64,000 nt of DNA from assembly GCF_014395225.1 (NCBI RefSeq), contig NZ_CP060723.1, positions 992,001-1,056,000 of the forward strand, written 5' to 3'. A program made the position numbers and the translations under genes. Positions 33,283 through 42,825 of this stretch are shown here, piece by piece (position 1 is the stretch's first letter; each line of letters opens with the position of its first letter). Below the pieces are notes generated by a model that was not told the DNA's origin, did no database searches, and saw only the letters and a list, made by a program, of their open reading frames with translations. Source of the stretch: Pedobacter roseus (GTDB taxonomy: Bacteria; Bacteroidota; Bacteroidia; Sphingobacteriales; Sphingobacteriaceae).

Positions 33283-34773
33283 AAAGCAGCGTTAAGTAAA
33301 CCCTTTGCGGCGTTTGCAGTTTGGCAAATCAACAAATGGAAGCATAATGCCGTAGATGCTCAAAATAATTTGCTGAAAAAGCTTATCGGTGAAGCCAGGC
33401 ATACTGCTTTCGGTAAGGATCATTATTTTGCAGAGATCAAAAACTACGCTGATTTTAAAAAGAACGTTCCGGTACAGGATTATGAGGGCTTAAAATTCTA
33501 CGTAGATCGTGTGGTGGCAGGCGAAGCTGATGTGCTTTGGAAAGGAAAACCTCTTTATTTTGCCAAAACATCGGGTACCACTTCGGGCGTAAAATACATT
33601 CCGCTTTCCAAAGAATCAATGCCTGAGCACATCAAAGCTGCCCGGAATGCGATTTTGACTTATATTAATGAAACAGGCAAGGCCGATTTTGTAAACGGAA
33701 AAATGATCTTTTTGCAGGGAAGTCCGGTTTTGAGCGTAAAACATGGAATTAATGTGGGGCGCTTATCAGGCATTGTAGCGCATCATGTTCCTGCTTATCT
33801 CCAGAAGAACCGTTTGCCTTCTTACGAAACCAATATTATCGAAGATTGGGAGCAGAAAGTTGATGCCATTGTGGAGGAGACGATCAATGAAAACATGACA
33901 TTGATCTCTGGGATTCCACCCTGGGTACAGATGTATTTCGATAAACTTTCCGAAAAAGCGGGAGGGAAGAAAATTGCCGAAATCTTTAAGAATTTCAGCT
34001 TGTTTATTTATGGTGGGGTAAATTTCGAACCTTACCGGGCCAAAATTGAACAAAGTATTGGCAAAAAAATTGATGCAATTGAAACTTATCCTGCTTCTGA
34101 AGGATTTATTGCTTATCAGGATTCGCAAAAAGAAAAAGGACTGTTGTTATTGGCCGATGCAGGGATTTTTTACGAATTTATTCCTGCTGATGAATATTAT
34201 AACGACAACCCGACAAGATTATCATTGGGCGAAGTAGCACTCGATACCAATTATGCATTGATTTTAAATACGAATGCGGGTTTATGGGGTTATAGTATTG
34301 GCGATACCGTTAAATTTGTTTCTAAAAATCCTTATAAAATTGTAGTTACCGGCCGGATTAAACATTTTATTTCTGCTTTCGGTGAACATGTAATAGGAGA
34401 AGAGGTAGAACAGGCCATTTTAAGTGTAGCGAACGAAGAGCAGGTAGAAATTACAGAATTTACCGTTGCGCCACAGGTTAACCCAGATGCTGGTCAATTG
34501 CCTTACCATGAGTGGTTTGTGGAATTTTCATCAGCGCCAAAAGATCTGGCTGCTTTTAGTAAAAAGGTTGATGAAGCTTTGCAAAAGAAAAATATTTATT
34601 ACTTTGACCTGATTGAAGGAAACATCCTTCAGCCATTGATTATACGTACTTTGCAAAAAGATGCCTTTGTAAACTACATGAAAAGTGAAGGGAAATTAGG
34701 CGGACAAAATAAGGTGCCGAGGTTGAGCAATGATAGGAAACTGGCAGATGGGTTGGAGAAATATATTGTTTAA
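33226..34773 (+). CDS. GH3-like acyl-acid-amido synthetase family protein
   Basis: The 515-aa protein belongs to the bacterial GH3 auxin-responsive-promoter family, adenylate-forming enzymes that conjugate acids to amino acids. The ATP loop KTSGTTSGVKYIPLS (about residues 111-125), the YPASEGF motif and the later GYSIGDTVKFV are intact. The first 20 codons (MEKEKNGRREKSPSGGWG) precede the usual ALSKPFAAFAVWQINKWK start of the family and include a dispersed repeat at 33256-33282. The natural substrate in bacteria is unknown. Confidence 0.88.
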   Translation: MEKEKNGRREKSPSGGWGLKAALSKPFAAFAVWQINKWKHNAVDAQNNLLKKLIGEARHTAFGKDHYFAEIKNYADFKKNVPVQDYEGLKFYVDRVVAGEADVLWKGKPLYFAKTSGTTSGVKYIPLSKESMPEHIKAARNAILTYINETGKADFVNGKMIFLQGSPVLSVKHGINVGRLSGIVAHHVPAYLQKNRLPSYETNIIEDWEQKVDAIVEETINENMTLISGIPPWVQMYFDKLSEKAGGKKIAEIFKNFSLFIYGGVNFEPYRAKIEQSIGKKIDAIETYPASEGFIAYQDSQKEKGLLLLADAGIFYEFIPADEYYNDNPTRLSLGEVALDTNYALILNTNAGLWGYSIGDTVKFVSKNPYKIVVTGRIKHFISAFGEHVIGEEVEQAILSVANEEQVEITEFTVAPQVNPDAGQLPYHEWFVEFSSAPKDLAAFSKKVDEALQKKNIYYFDLIEGNILQPLIIRTLQKDAFVNYMKSEGKLGGQNKVPRLSNDRKLADGLEKYIV

Positions 34774-34920
34774 TTGTTAAATGGCTAAATTGCTAACAAG
34801 CATGGAGTTAATGAAATTGCTTAATTATTATGTGTTCAGGTTAATTGAAATTGTTTAATTATTTAGCATTGTGCAAATGAAAATTGCTAAATTGTTGTTG
34901 ATAATTAACGTTTCAACAAC

Positions 34921-35298
34921 ATGGAAAAGAATTATTTACAGTTAAATCAGATAACAGCATATACAAAATCTTTCCATCTTAGCAATTTGGTTTGGGATAT
35001 GGTTAGTAATTGGGATAATTTTGCAAAATACACCATCGGACAACAGTTCGTTGATGCTGTTGATTCGATTTCAGCTAATATTGCTGAAGGTTTTGGTCGC
35101 TATCATAAAAAAGATAAGGTCAAGTTTTATTATTACAGCTTTGGTTCAGTTAAGGAATGTTTAGACTGGAACGAAAAAGCAAAAGTTAGAAAGTTGATAA
35201 ATGAGGAAACGTATTCAAAGATTTTTGCAACTTTGGAAACTTTACCAAAAGAAATTCATCAACTGATAAAATTTACAAACGAAAGATTGAAAATTTAA
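34921..35298 (+). CDS. four-helix bundle protein (23S rRNA intervening-sequence type)
   Basis: The 125-aa protein matches the S23/IVS four-helix-bundle family: TAYTKSFHLSNLVWDMV, then FVDAVDSISANIAEGFGRY, the conserved SISANIAEG motif, and a helical C-terminus KEIHQLIKFTNERL. Such proteins were first seen in intervening sequences of 23S rRNA genes but are often free-standing, as here. Function is unknown. It lies just before dxr. Confidence 0.85.
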   Translation: MEKNYLQLNQITAYTKSFHLSNLVWDMVSNWDNFAKYTIGQQFVDAVDSISANIAEGFGRYHKKDKVKFYYYSFGSVKECLDWNEKAKVRKLINEETYSKIFATLETLPKEIHQLIKFTNERLKI

Positions 35299-35349
35299 TC
35301 GAATGCTGCCACAGCAATTAGATTTTTGATACGAGAGAAAGAAAAACAA

Positions 35350-36537
35350 TTGAGCAATATAACAATACAGCAATCTGTAAAAAGAATAACCATATTAGGT
35401 TCTACAGGGAGCATCGGTACACAAGCGCTTGAAGTTGTTAGGGATCATCCTACAGTTTTTAAAGTTGCTGTATTATCTGCCTTAAAGAATTCAACATTAC
35501 TCATTCAACAAGCGCTGGAATTTAAGCCGGCAATTGTAGTTATCTGTGATGAAAGCAAGTACATAGAAGTTAAAGATGCTTTGTTTGGCCTGGATATTAA
35601 AGTTTTGGCTGGCGAAGTTGCTTTATCAGAAGTTGCATCATACACTGATAGCGATGTAGTGCTTACGGCATTAATGGGCTCTGTAGGCTTAAAACCTACC
35701 ATTGCCGCTATAAAAGCGGGTAAAAACATTGCCTTGGCTAATAAAGAAACTTTGGTGGTAGCCGGAGAACTGATTACCCAATTGGCCATTGAAAACCAGG
35801 TAAAGATTTTGCCTGTGGATTCGGAGCATTCGGCCATCTTCCAGTGTTTGGTAGGTGAAGAACAAAACGAAATCGAAAAAATTTACCTCACTGCTTCCGG
35901 CGGACCATTTTTGGGCAAAACAAAAGATTTTCTTTCTACGGTAAAAAAAGAGCAGGCCTTAAAACACCCTAACTGGGTAATGGGCGCAAAAATCACCATC
36001 GATTCTGCTTCTTTAATGAACAAAGGATTAGAAGTAATCGAGGCCAAATGGCTGTTTAACCTCGATGTAGATCAGATTGACGTCATTGTGCATCCACAAT
36101 CTATCATCCACTCCATCGTTCAGTTTACCGATGGTTCTATGAAAGCACAAATGGGGGTTCCGGATATGAAATTGCCCATTCAGTACGCTTTAAATTATCC
36201 CGACAGGCTAAAAAACAATTTTAAGCGTTTTAACTTCTTGGAATATCCAAACTTTAGCTTTTTGAAAGCAGACATGGAAACCTTCAGGAATTTAGGTTTA
36301 GCATTTACTTCATTGCGAAAAGGAGGGAATATGCCCTGTATTTTAAATGCAGCGAATGAAATTGTTGTGGAGGCATTTTTGAAAGATAAAATTGGTTTCC
36401 TGCAGATGAGCGAAGTAATTGAACAATGTATGGAAGAGATTAGTTTTATTGAAAAGCCACAATTGAGCGATTATTTAGAAACTGACAAACATAGCCGTAT
36501 CTTAGCCGGCGAATTAGTAACAAAAAGTATAGTTTAA
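35350..36537 (+). CDS. dxr: 1-deoxy-D-xylulose 5-phosphate reductoisomerase
   Basis: Dxr converts DXP to MEP in isoprenoid synthesis using NADPH. The NADPH loop TILGSTGSIGTQALEV, ANKETLVVAGELI, the metal/substrate DSEHSAIFQCL, and the SAMNKG-equivalent IDSASLMNKGLEVIEA are complete. No ATG precedes the domain; TTG 35350 gives a 395-aa protein starting SNITIQQSVKRITILG and fits the family best, while TTG 35326 would add 8 residues. rseP follows 28 bp later, the usual Bacteroidota order. Confidence 0.94.
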   Translation: MSNITIQQSVKRITILGSTGSIGTQALEVVRDHPTVFKVAVLSALKNSTLLIQQALEFKPAIVVICDESKYIEVKDALFGLDIKVLAGEVALSEVASYTDSDVVLTALMGSVGLKPTIAAIKAGKNIALANKETLVVAGELITQLAIENQVKILPVDSEHSAIFQCLVGEEQNEIEKIYLTASGGPFLGKTKDFLSTVKKEQALKHPNWVMGAKITIDSASLMNKGLEVIEAKWLFNLDVDQIDVIVHPQSIIHSIVQFTDGSMKAQMGVPDMKLPIQYALNYPDRLKNNFKRFNFLEYPNFSFLKADMETFRNLGLAFTSLRKGGNMPCILNAANEIVVEAFLKDKIGFLQMSEVIEQCMEEISFIEKPQLSDYLETDKHSRILAGELVTKSIV

Positions 36538-36565
36538 CATCTAACATAAAATTTTATAAGAAAAT

Positions 36566-37954
36566 ATGAATGGATTGATTATGGCGGGGCAGCTGCTGCT
36601 TGGATTGTCTTTATTGGTAATATTACACGAATTAGGACATTTTTTGGCAGCCAGGGCATTTGGTATTAAAGTAGAAAAGTTTTATCTGTTTTTTGATGCC
36701 TGGGGTTTCAAACTTTTTAGTTTCAAAAAAGGTGATGTTGAATATGGAATAGGATGGCTGCCATTGGGCGGTTATGTGAAAATTGCAGGAATGATTGATG
36801 AGAGCATGGATACTGAGCAGATGGCTCAACCTGCTCAACCCTGGGAATTCCGTTCTAAACCAGCCTGGCAACGTTTAATTGTGATGTTAGGCGGTATTAT
36901 CGTAAATGTGATTGTTGGTATTTTGATTTTTTGGATGCTTACTTTCAATATTGGCCAAAATTATACCGTTAACAGTAAATTAAATGATGGTATCTCTGTT
37001 GGAACCATTGGTAAAGAAATCGGTTTACAGAATGGAGATAAAATTTTGGCCATCAACGGCAATAAACTGATCCGTTTTGAAGATGCAATATCGAGTAAGG
37101 TTTTATTTGATGGCGCTCAGTTAACGATTCTACGAGAAAACAAAACCCTTTATATCTCGGTTCCGGATACCATTTTAAACAAAATATCGAAAAACGATAA
37201 AGAGAATTTTATCTCTCCGCGTTACCGGATGCAAAGTGTTGATAAGGTAAGCGCACCTGACGAAAAGGCCGATAAGCCTTCGTTTTTTGATAAGCTTTTT
37301 GGCCGGAAATTCGAAAAGCCTGTATATCCGGCTTATGCCGCTGGTATTAAACCTGGTGATAGCATTTTAACGGTTAATGGTAAAGCCATTACTTTCTTCG
37401 ATCAGTTTAAAGAAGAAGTTTCAAAAAATAAATCGAAACCAGTTAGCATAAATGCCTTACGCAAAGGAAAAGAAATTACTTTCGATCTTAAAGTAAGCAA
37501 AGAAGGTACAATCGGGATTATTCCTAACTTAAGTACACCTGAAACGGCACATGTTGATTTTGGCTTTATAGAGTCGTTCCCGGTTGGGGCAACCATGGCC
37601 TGGAGCACTTTTGTAGATAATGCAAAAGGTATCGGGAAAATGATTACGGGTAAATTAAGTGCGCGCAATATCAGCAGCCCGATCGGTATTGCAAAAGTAT
37701 ATGGCAGCACTTTCGACTGGGTTAAATTCTGGACTTTAACCGGATTGATCTCAATGGCATTGGCATTTATGAATTTGTTGCCTATTCCAGGCTTAGATGG
37801 AGGCCACGTAGTGTTTCTTTTGATCGAAATGGTACAACGTAAGCCTGTAAGCGAAAAAGTACTGGAAAAGGCACAGATTGTAGGTTTTGTAATCCTGATC
37901 TGTTTAATGGTGTTTGCTTTTGGTAATGATATTTTAAAATCTTTCGGTAAGTAA
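36566..37954 (+). CDS. rseP: site-2 intramembrane zinc metalloprotease RseP
   Basis: The 462-aa protease cleaves membrane-bound anti-sigma factors and signal peptides. The zinc site is VILHELGHFLAARAFG (HExxH, about residues 20-35) and the second site is MNLLPIPGLDGGH near residue 400. Two PDZ-like regions lie between (about 140-200 and 245-300), with membrane helices at the N-terminus, near 100-125 and at the C-terminus. The length is normal. A terminator follows. Confidence 0.94.
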   Translation: MNGLIMAGQLLLGLSLLVILHELGHFLAARAFGIKVEKFYLFFDAWGFKLFSFKKGDVEYGIGWLPLGGYVKIAGMIDESMDTEQMAQPAQPWEFRSKPAWQRLIVMLGGIIVNVIVGILIFWMLTFNIGQNYTVNSKLNDGISVGTIGKEIGLQNGDKILAINGNKLIRFEDAISSKVLFDGAQLTILRENKTLYISVPDTILNKISKNDKENFISPRYRMQSVDKVSAPDEKADKPSFFDKLFGRKFEKPVYPAYAAGIKPGDSILTVNGKAITFFDQFKEEVSKNKSKPVSINALRKGKEITFDLKVSKEGTIGIIPNLSTPETAHVDFGFIESFPVGATMAWSTFVDNAKGIGKMITGKLSARNISSPIGIAKVYGSTFDWVKFWTLTGLISMALAFMNLLPIPGLDGGHVVFLLIEMVQRKPVSEKVLEKAQIVGFVILICLMVFAFGNDILKSFGK

Positions 37955-37972
37955 AACCAAATTGATATAATT

Positions 37973-38022
37973 GCCGCAGATGCGCAGATTTGATCGTTCA
38001 AACTGTACATCTGCGGCTTTTT
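37973..38022 (+). terminator. intrinsic terminator after rseP
   Basis: A 10-bp stem GCCGCAGATG / CATCTGCGGC (37973-37982, 38008-38017) with a 25-nt loop is followed by five T. It separates rseP from hscB. Confidence 0.78.
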
Positions 38023-38037
38023 AATTTAAGACACATC

Positions 38038-38574
38038 ATGAGCGAAGCAACCCAACAGCCAAATTATTTCGAATTTTACGATCTTCCGATACAGTTTAAC
38101 CCAGATCAAAATGCGGTGAAAGCAAAGTTTTATGTTTTGAGCAAGCAGTTTCACCCTGATTTTTATGCCAATGAAAGCGAAGAAAAGCAACAGGAGGTAC
38201 TCGATCTGTCAACTTTGAACAACAAGGCATACCAAACGCTGAGCAATGCCAAAAAACGCTTAAAATACGTATTGGAACTAAAGGGTATTGTAGCAGCAGA
38301 TGAAGGATATCAGTTATCACAAAATTTTTTGATGGAAATGATGGATATCAATGAAGCTTTAATGGATCTTGAATTTGAACCTGATGCAGAAAAACTGGCC
38401 CAGGTAAAACTCGATGTTGAAGCAATAGAAAAGGATTTATCCGGCGAACTAAACAATCTGATAAGCCAGTTCGACCAAAATCCATCAGCTTCTGACACAT
38501 TGTTGCCTTTGATGAAGGATAATTTTTATCGCCAAAAATACATTGACAGGATAAGAGAAAGGCTGGTGAAATAG
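38038..38574 (+). CDS. hscB: Fe-S cluster assembly co-chaperone HscB (J-domain protein)
   Basis: The 178-aa protein starts MSEATQQPNYFEFYDLPIQF; an in-frame upstream start (37990) lies in the terminator and is unlikely. The J domain covers residues 1-80, with the HPD tripeptide in KQFHPDFYANES, and the C-terminal HscB oligomerisation domain (about 95-170) follows. HscB recruits HscA to the IscU scaffold. Its separate terminator and own short leader suggest an independent transcript. Confidence 0.88.
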   Translation: MSEATQQPNYFEFYDLPIQFNPDQNAVKAKFYVLSKQFHPDFYANESEEKQQEVLDLSTLNNKAYQTLSNAKKRLKYVLELKGIVAADEGYQLSQNFLMEMMDINEALMDLEFEPDAEKLAQVKLDVEAIEKDLSGELNNLISQFDQNPSASDTLLPLMKDNFYRQKYIDRIRERLVK

Positions 38575-38751
38575 GGGGGATGGAAAATGGATGATGGAAT
38601 GAGTCTGAAGATAATTGTCAACTTTGCGGTTATCATCCTAAACTTTCCACCTTTCTGCCTTCTATCTTATAAAACACTCTATTGTAAAATCATTTTTTAG
38701 TTTTTGTTAACCAACGGCTTTGTTTTACTTTCGAGGCAAACAATCAGATTA

Positions 38752-39063
38752 ATGAACAGTTCACTTTCTATTTTCCGTAAAGTAGCCGTAGCCGAAGGTA
38801 TATCCTATCTGCTCTTATTATTTGTAGCGATGCCATTAAAATATTTCGCAAATATGCCATTGTACGTAAAATATACAGGATGGGCTCATGGTTTGTTATT
38901 TGTGCTGTATGCAGCTACGTTGGTTTTAGCCTGGCAAGAGCAAAAATGGAAATTTGGTAAAGCATTATTAATATTTGTGGCTTCTTTACTTCCTTTTGCT
39001 CCATTTATTGTAGATAGAAAGTTGAAAGATGAGCGGCCGGAAAATGCAAGTGGCATACAATAA
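38752..39063 (+). CDS. DUF3817 small membrane protein
   Basis: The 103-aa protein starts at ATG 38752 (MNSSLSIFRKVAVAEGISYL) and has three membrane helices (about 15-32, 42-62, 70-88). GISYLLLLFVAMPLKYF and YVKYTGWAHGLLFVLY are the DUF3817 hallmarks. Function is unknown. An upstream TTG at 38704 is in frame but gives a non-conserved extension. It precedes the tRNA-Leu promoter. Confidence 0.86.
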   Translation: MNSSLSIFRKVAVAEGISYLLLLFVAMPLKYFANMPLYVKYTGWAHGLLFVLYAATLVLAWQEQKWKFGKALLIFVASLLPFAPFIVDRKLKDERPENASGIQ

Positions 39064-39091
39064 AACAGTTATGAATTAATTGAAAATAATT

Positions 39092-39122
39092 TTTGGATTT
39101 TAACTTTCAATTTCTACATTTG
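39092..39122 (+). promoter_or_regulatory. Bacteroidota-type promoter of tRNA-Leu
   Basis: TTTG (39092-39095), 19 bp, then TACATTTG (39115-39122) is an exact match to the consensus TTTG-N19-TAnnTTTG. The tRNA starts 21 bp downstream of the -7 element. Confidence 0.82.
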
Positions 39123-39142
39123 CAACCCCGTCCAACACGAAT

Positions 39143-39222
39143 GCCCGGATGGCGGAATTGGTAGACGCGCTGGTCTCAAACACCTGTGGGAAACCGTGCC
39201 GGTTCGACTCCGGCTCCGGGTA
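39143..39222 (+). tRNA. tRNA-Leu (anticodon CAA)
   Basis: The acceptor arm GCCCGGA pairs with TCCGGGT (39215-39221) with a terminal G-U, and A39222 is the discriminator. The anticodon loop is CTCAAAC (CAA anticodon) between TGGT and ACC. A long variable arm and the GGTTCGACTC T-loop are typical of a class II tRNA-Leu. CCA is not encoded. A terminator follows directly. Confidence 0.95.
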
Positions 39223-39229
39223 CGATTTT

Positions 39230-39260
39230 AAGCCTAACTATTTGATAGTTAGGCTTTTTT
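39230..39260 (+). terminator. intrinsic terminator after tRNA-Leu
   Basis: A perfect 12-bp stem AAGCCTAACTAT / ATAGTTAGGCTT (39230-39241, 39245-39256), 3-nt loop and a T run to 39260. The following 39261-39549 shows no gene; a CGCC/GGCG hairpin near 39464-39477 is the only structure I noticed. Confidence 0.9.
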
Positions 39261-39549
39261 GTTTGAGAAAATATTGAAAATGCCTTGGTTTTTTACTTCT
39301 TTTTTATAATTAAATATCCTTTAATTGATTGTTTGACAGGTAATTATGTTGGTTTTTTGCTGCGACTCGTTTAGGTTTACGTCTTTTAGTTAGCTTACAT
39401 CAGTTAAACTTAAATCCAGATTTCGGCAATAAAAAACCTATATTTACGTTTTTTAAATACAAACGCCGTGAAAGGCGAATTCTTTTTGTTCTTGCACGCA
39501 ACGGGAATCATCCTGGCTTGCTTAAAGATCAGGTGCTTAATCAGATCTT

Positions 39550-40614
39550 ATGTCAAAAACATCCTTTGAATCCAGTTCCACTCCATTTTTCAAATCATTA
39601 AAAGCAAAGGTAAATCATTACTTTTCGCAAACTGGAAAGAGCAGGAACGGTGGACCAGCGCTTTTTTGTAAAGGACTTGGCCTTATATTATCTGCGATAG
39701 CCGTTTATTTTATTCTGGTATTTTTCTCTCCGCATTGGATCATTGCTGTTTTATTGTGTGCGGTGTTCGGGGCGAACCTGGCAGCCATTGGTTTCAATGT
39801 GATGCATGAAGGTGGGCATGGGAGTTTTTCCAGGCATAAGTGGATCAATTCGGTTTCAGCCTATTCGCTCAATATAATGGGGGGAACGATTCATTTCTGG
39901 AAACAAAAGCATAATATTGATCACCATACCTATACCAACATTGATGGTATGGATCATGATATCGATATTAAGTTTATGCGTATGCATGAAGAACAGCAGC
40001 GGAAGGGTCATCACAGGTTTCAGCAGTATTACTGGATCCTGTTGTATGGAGTATCTTATATCGCATGGGTGCTCTATCAGGATTTTGAGAAATATTTTTC
40101 TGGAAAAATGGGAAGGGATGGTAAAAAAATCAAAATTGATTTCAGGGAGCATTTGATTTTCTGGATTACAAAACTGGGTTATATTTCCCTTTACCTATTA
40201 CTTCCGGTGTTGATGCTGGGTTTTGTAAAAGCACTTATAGGGTTTATCATTGCAGCAGTGGTTTGTGGGTTTACCCTGAGCATTGTCTTTCAGTTGGCGC
40301 ATGTAGTTGAGGGCACATCTTTTCCTGAAAATATAAACGGAAAGATTCAAAATGAATGGGCAGTTCATCAGATCTCCTCAACAGCAAACTTTGCGACCAG
40401 GAGCAAACTGGCATACTTTTTTCTCGGCGGACTTAATTTTCAGGTCGAGCATCACTTGTTTCCGGGAATCAGCCATGTGCATTATCCTAAAATTAATGAA
40501 TTTGTAAAGGAGACCTGCAAAGAGTTTGATATTTGCTACCTTGAGCACCGGACGATGCTAAAGGCTTTTATCTCGCACCTTTCTCATCTGAAAAAACTGG
40601 GAATAACAAATTAA
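39550..40614 (+). CDS. membrane fatty acid desaturase (linoleoyl-CoA-desaturase-like)
   Basis: The 354-aa di-iron enzyme has the three histidine boxes of front-end/acyl-lipid desaturases: MHEGGHGSF, KHNIDHHTYTN, and FQVEHHLFPGISH (the QxxHH type). Four membrane helices are visible (about 45-65, 68-90, 150-170, 195-240). No cytochrome b5 domain is fused. It probably introduces double bonds into membrane acyl chains for temperature adaptation. It stands alone, with a long leader region upstream. Confidence 0.92.
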   Translation: MSKTSFESSSTPFFKSLKAKVNHYFSQTGKSRNGGPALFCKGLGLILSAIAVYFILVFFSPHWIIAVLLCAVFGANLAAIGFNVMHEGGHGSFSRHKWINSVSAYSLNIMGGTIHFWKQKHNIDHHTYTNIDGMDHDIDIKFMRMHEEQQRKGHHRFQQYYWILLYGVSYIAWVLYQDFEKYFSGKMGRDGKKIKIDFREHLIFWITKLGYISLYLLLPVLMLGFVKALIGFIIAAVVCGFTLSIVFQLAHVVEGTSFPENINGKIQNEWAVHQISSTANFATRSKLAYFFLGGLNFQVEHHLFPGISHVHYPKINEFVKETCKEFDICYLEHRTMLKAFISHLSHLKKLGITN

Positions 40615-40660
40615 CAATTCGTTCGGATAATTATTGCCGAAGGGCAATCATGAATATAAT

Positions 40661-40978
40661 ATGCAAAATGAAAACATAGCCTTACAGGCAAAGGTATTTT
40701 TATACCACTTAAACAATTCAAATGATGAAAATGGCATACGCCGTTACGAAAGCTGGACGCTCCAACAGGTGAGTGAACAGTCTAAACTCGATATTGAAAG
40801 AAATTACTCTCCTACGGTTTCTACTAAAGTGGATCCGAAGGTGATGGAAGAATTCTCAACCAGTGTGATGCAGAATCTTAAGGCACAGCCGAAGATTAAC
40901 GTCTCGAGCCTTTTTACAGATGTGCTGCCGGGAGCTGAATACATTATCGCATTTTCTTCCGAGCGCATCAGGAGATAA
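40661..40978 (+). CDS. hypothetical protein
   Basis: The 105-aa soluble protein (ATG 40661) starts MQNENIALQAKVFLYHLNNS and shows no known motif. The frame is open upstream to 40634 but begins at TTG without support. It follows the desaturase by about 45 bp in the same direction and may share its transcript. Function is unknown. Confidence 0.6.
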   Translation: MQNENIALQAKVFLYHLNNSNDENGIRRYESWTLQQVSEQSKLDIERNYSPTVSTKVDPKVMEEFSTSVMQNLKAQPKINVSSLFTDVLPGAEYIIAFSSERIRR

Positions 40979-41552
40979 TTTATTAATGCTGTAATATTAC
41001 CGTTCTTTTTGAAAGAACATCAGTTTTATTAATGACTTAATCTAATAGCTAAATTTAGATTAAGGTAATATTGATCACCGGATAGTTTACTGAGAACAGG
41101 ATTTTGCTGAGTATATGGGATTACAATAGCAGAAGTAACTTTTCCTTTCATTCTACGCGTCTGGACTGGTTGTTAGTAGTTGATCATCACATTGATCTAA
41201 TTTATGAGAACAACCAGCCCAGAATTCTGCCCAATCTATTCATTGGCTGTAACTGAATTATTGGTGATTAAAGCGTGATAATTCTATTTTATCTTTGGTG
41301 ACATCCTTTTCTTTACTACCAAAGAGTTTGCTGATTTTTTTACAATATTGCTCGCCAGAATTCCATCTACTGTATTTACCACGGACACGCCAAATTTTGA
41401 TTTTGGATGTGCGAGCCAGGGAACATCGATTTCAAATATTTTTGTCACAATATAGAGATATATTGTATATTTGTTCGCCTGATGAAACATTGAAAATTAG
41501 CTATGTGTCTCTGTGTCAAACTGCAAACTATCTTAACCTGATCAAAACTGAA
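40979..41552. other. gene-poor stretch with hairpins
   Basis: No convincing gene lies here. Visible structures are a 7-bp hairpin GTTCTTT/AAAGAAC near 41002, an inverted repeat TTAATCTAA/TTTAGATTAA near 41040-41065, and a 9-bp inverted repeat CTGGTTGTT/AACAACCAG (41166-41174, 41209-41217). A weak open frame on the minus strand (41284-41490) has no recognisable domain. Confidence 0.5.
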
Positions 41553-41807
41553 ATGAAAAAAGTAACTCCACTTACAGAATTATCTATAGATGAATTGTAC
41601 AAGAAAAAACAAAGTATAAAAGGAGCCTTAATCGGACTTGGTGTGGTAATGCTCGCCGCTTTCGTTATTTTGCTTTACCTCGTTTTTACGGCCAAAACAC
41701 CAAAAGTGCTGGCAGCCATTCCCATATCTTGTGCTTTAGCATTGTTGCCCGCTTTTATTAGTCTGGGCCAGATCACTACTGAAATTAAAAACCGCGCTTC
41801 AAAATAG
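41553..41807 (+). CDS. small two-helix membrane protein
   Basis: The 84-aa protein starts at ATG 41553 (MKKVTPLTELSIDELYKKKQ) and has two membrane helices (about residues 23-45 and 52-70) with a short cytosolic tail. The upstream frame is open to 41295 but is not conserved-looking. It lies 7 bp before the DUF3667 gene. No function can be assigned. Confidence 0.7.
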   Translation: MKKVTPLTELSIDELYKKKQSIKGALIGLGVVMLAAFVILLYLVFTAKTPKVLAAIPISCALALLPAFISLGQITTEIKNRASK

Positions 41808-41814
41808 TTCTCCC

Positions 41815-42558
41815 ATGTCGCCAGATTGTCTAAATTGTGCTGCTCCAGTTACACATAATTACTGCCCTAACTGTGGGCAAAAATCTACCACACACCGCTA
41901 TTCCATCAAACATTTCCTGGCCCATGATTTTGTTCATGGGGTTTGGCACGTTGATAAAGGTATTTTATTTACCCTAAAAGCACTTTTTACACGACCGGGT
42001 CACAGTGTCCGCGAATTTATCCAGGGCAAAAGGGTTCCCTATTTTAGTTTTGTTACGCTCATCCTGCTTATCTTGACGGCATCAAGTCTCATCGCACCTT
42101 ATACACATGGTAGCATGACTGACCTGATGCCTCAGGGAAGCAAAGCAATGATGAGTGAGATCGAAAAATTTATCTCCGATCATCCAAAGCTTATCCTGAT
42201 TATTACTATTCCCATTTATTCATTTTTTACGTTTATCTGGTTCAGAAAAGCAAAACTTAATTATTCCGAGCACCTGGTTTTAAATTCAAACCGCATTATT
42301 GTCGAATTAATCATTGGTTTGCTAATTTCGGTCATCACTATTTTTTACACCAATAGCAAAGGGCTGGTGTTAATATATTTTGGCGTGGCAACTTTCTTTG
42401 CATTTATATACAGCATCTGGTTCTATTACCAGTTTTTTTCAGGCTTTAACTATAGTAAAAAGGGATTACTTTTAAGAAGCATCCTTGTTCCTGCCTCTTA
42501 TTACCTGGTATCATTTATAATTGGAGTAATATCTGCAATAATAAATATGAAGCATTGA
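41815..42558 (+). CDS. DUF3667 membrane protein with N-terminal zinc ribbon
   Basis: The 247-aa protein begins with a zinc ribbon, CLNCAAPVTHNYCPNCGQK (residues 5-23), followed by HFLAHDFVHGVWHVDKGILFTL and LFTRPGHSVREFIQGKRVPYF, the DUF3667 signature. Several membrane helices cover the rest (about 75-95, 120-145, 160-240). Function is unknown; the family is specific to Bacteroidota. It is probably cotranscribed with the preceding small membrane protein. Confidence 0.9.
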   Translation: MSPDCLNCAAPVTHNYCPNCGQKSTTHRYSIKHFLAHDFVHGVWHVDKGILFTLKALFTRPGHSVREFIQGKRVPYFSFVTLILLILTASSLIAPYTHGSMTDLMPQGSKAMMSEIEKFISDHPKLILIITIPIYSFFTFIWFRKAKLNYSEHLVLNSNRIIVELIIGLLISVITIFYTNSKGLVLIYFGVATFFAFIYSIWFYYQFFSGFNYSKKGLLLRSILVPASYYLVSFIIGVISAIINMKH

Positions 42559-42682
42559 TTATTTTTCATCTACTTGTGAAAAACGATATTGACCCACTCA
42601 TTTAATAATTTCTTTCATTTACTAAATGAAGAGTGGTTTAATATTTTAAAATCAAAGGGTTTATTTATATATTTGTATTATA

Positions 42683-42820
42683 ATGACACTTAAGGCATTA
42701 AATATCGATAAGCCATCCGAAAAAGTGCTTGACTTTGTTAGGAAACTGCAATCAGAAAAAGAAGCAAAATTAAAAAAGCTTGATTCTGAAAGGGAGAAAT
42801 ATTTCGCAAAGAAAAAGTAA
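42683..42820 (+). CDS. 45-aa hypothetical protein, partner of the next gene
   Basis: The very small basic, helical protein starts MTLKALNIDKPSEKVLDFVR and ends in a lysine-rich tail. It was found by reading the gap: ATG 42683, stop 42818-42820, then 5 bp to the next start. The length and a helical C-terminus fit an antitoxin-like or adaptor peptide, but nothing in sequence proves it. Confidence 0.5.
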   Translation: MTLKALNIDKPSEKVLDFVRKLQSEKEAKLKKLDSEREKYFAKKK

Positions 42821-42825
42821 CTCGT

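Noticed and set aside
39261..39549. Possible attachment site or integrated element beside tRNA-Leu
   Set aside because: No repeat of the tRNA 3' end and no integrase nearby; the downstream gene is an ordinary desaturase.
41284..41490. Minus-strand open frame (68 codons) before the small membrane protein gene
   Set aside because: No recognisable domain, no start context, overlaps AT-rich noncoding DNA; reported only as part of the gene-poor stretch.
41295..41552. Extended N-terminus of the 84-aa membrane protein
   Set aside because: Residues before Met 41553 have no domain-like character, and the shorter form gives a normal two-helix protein.
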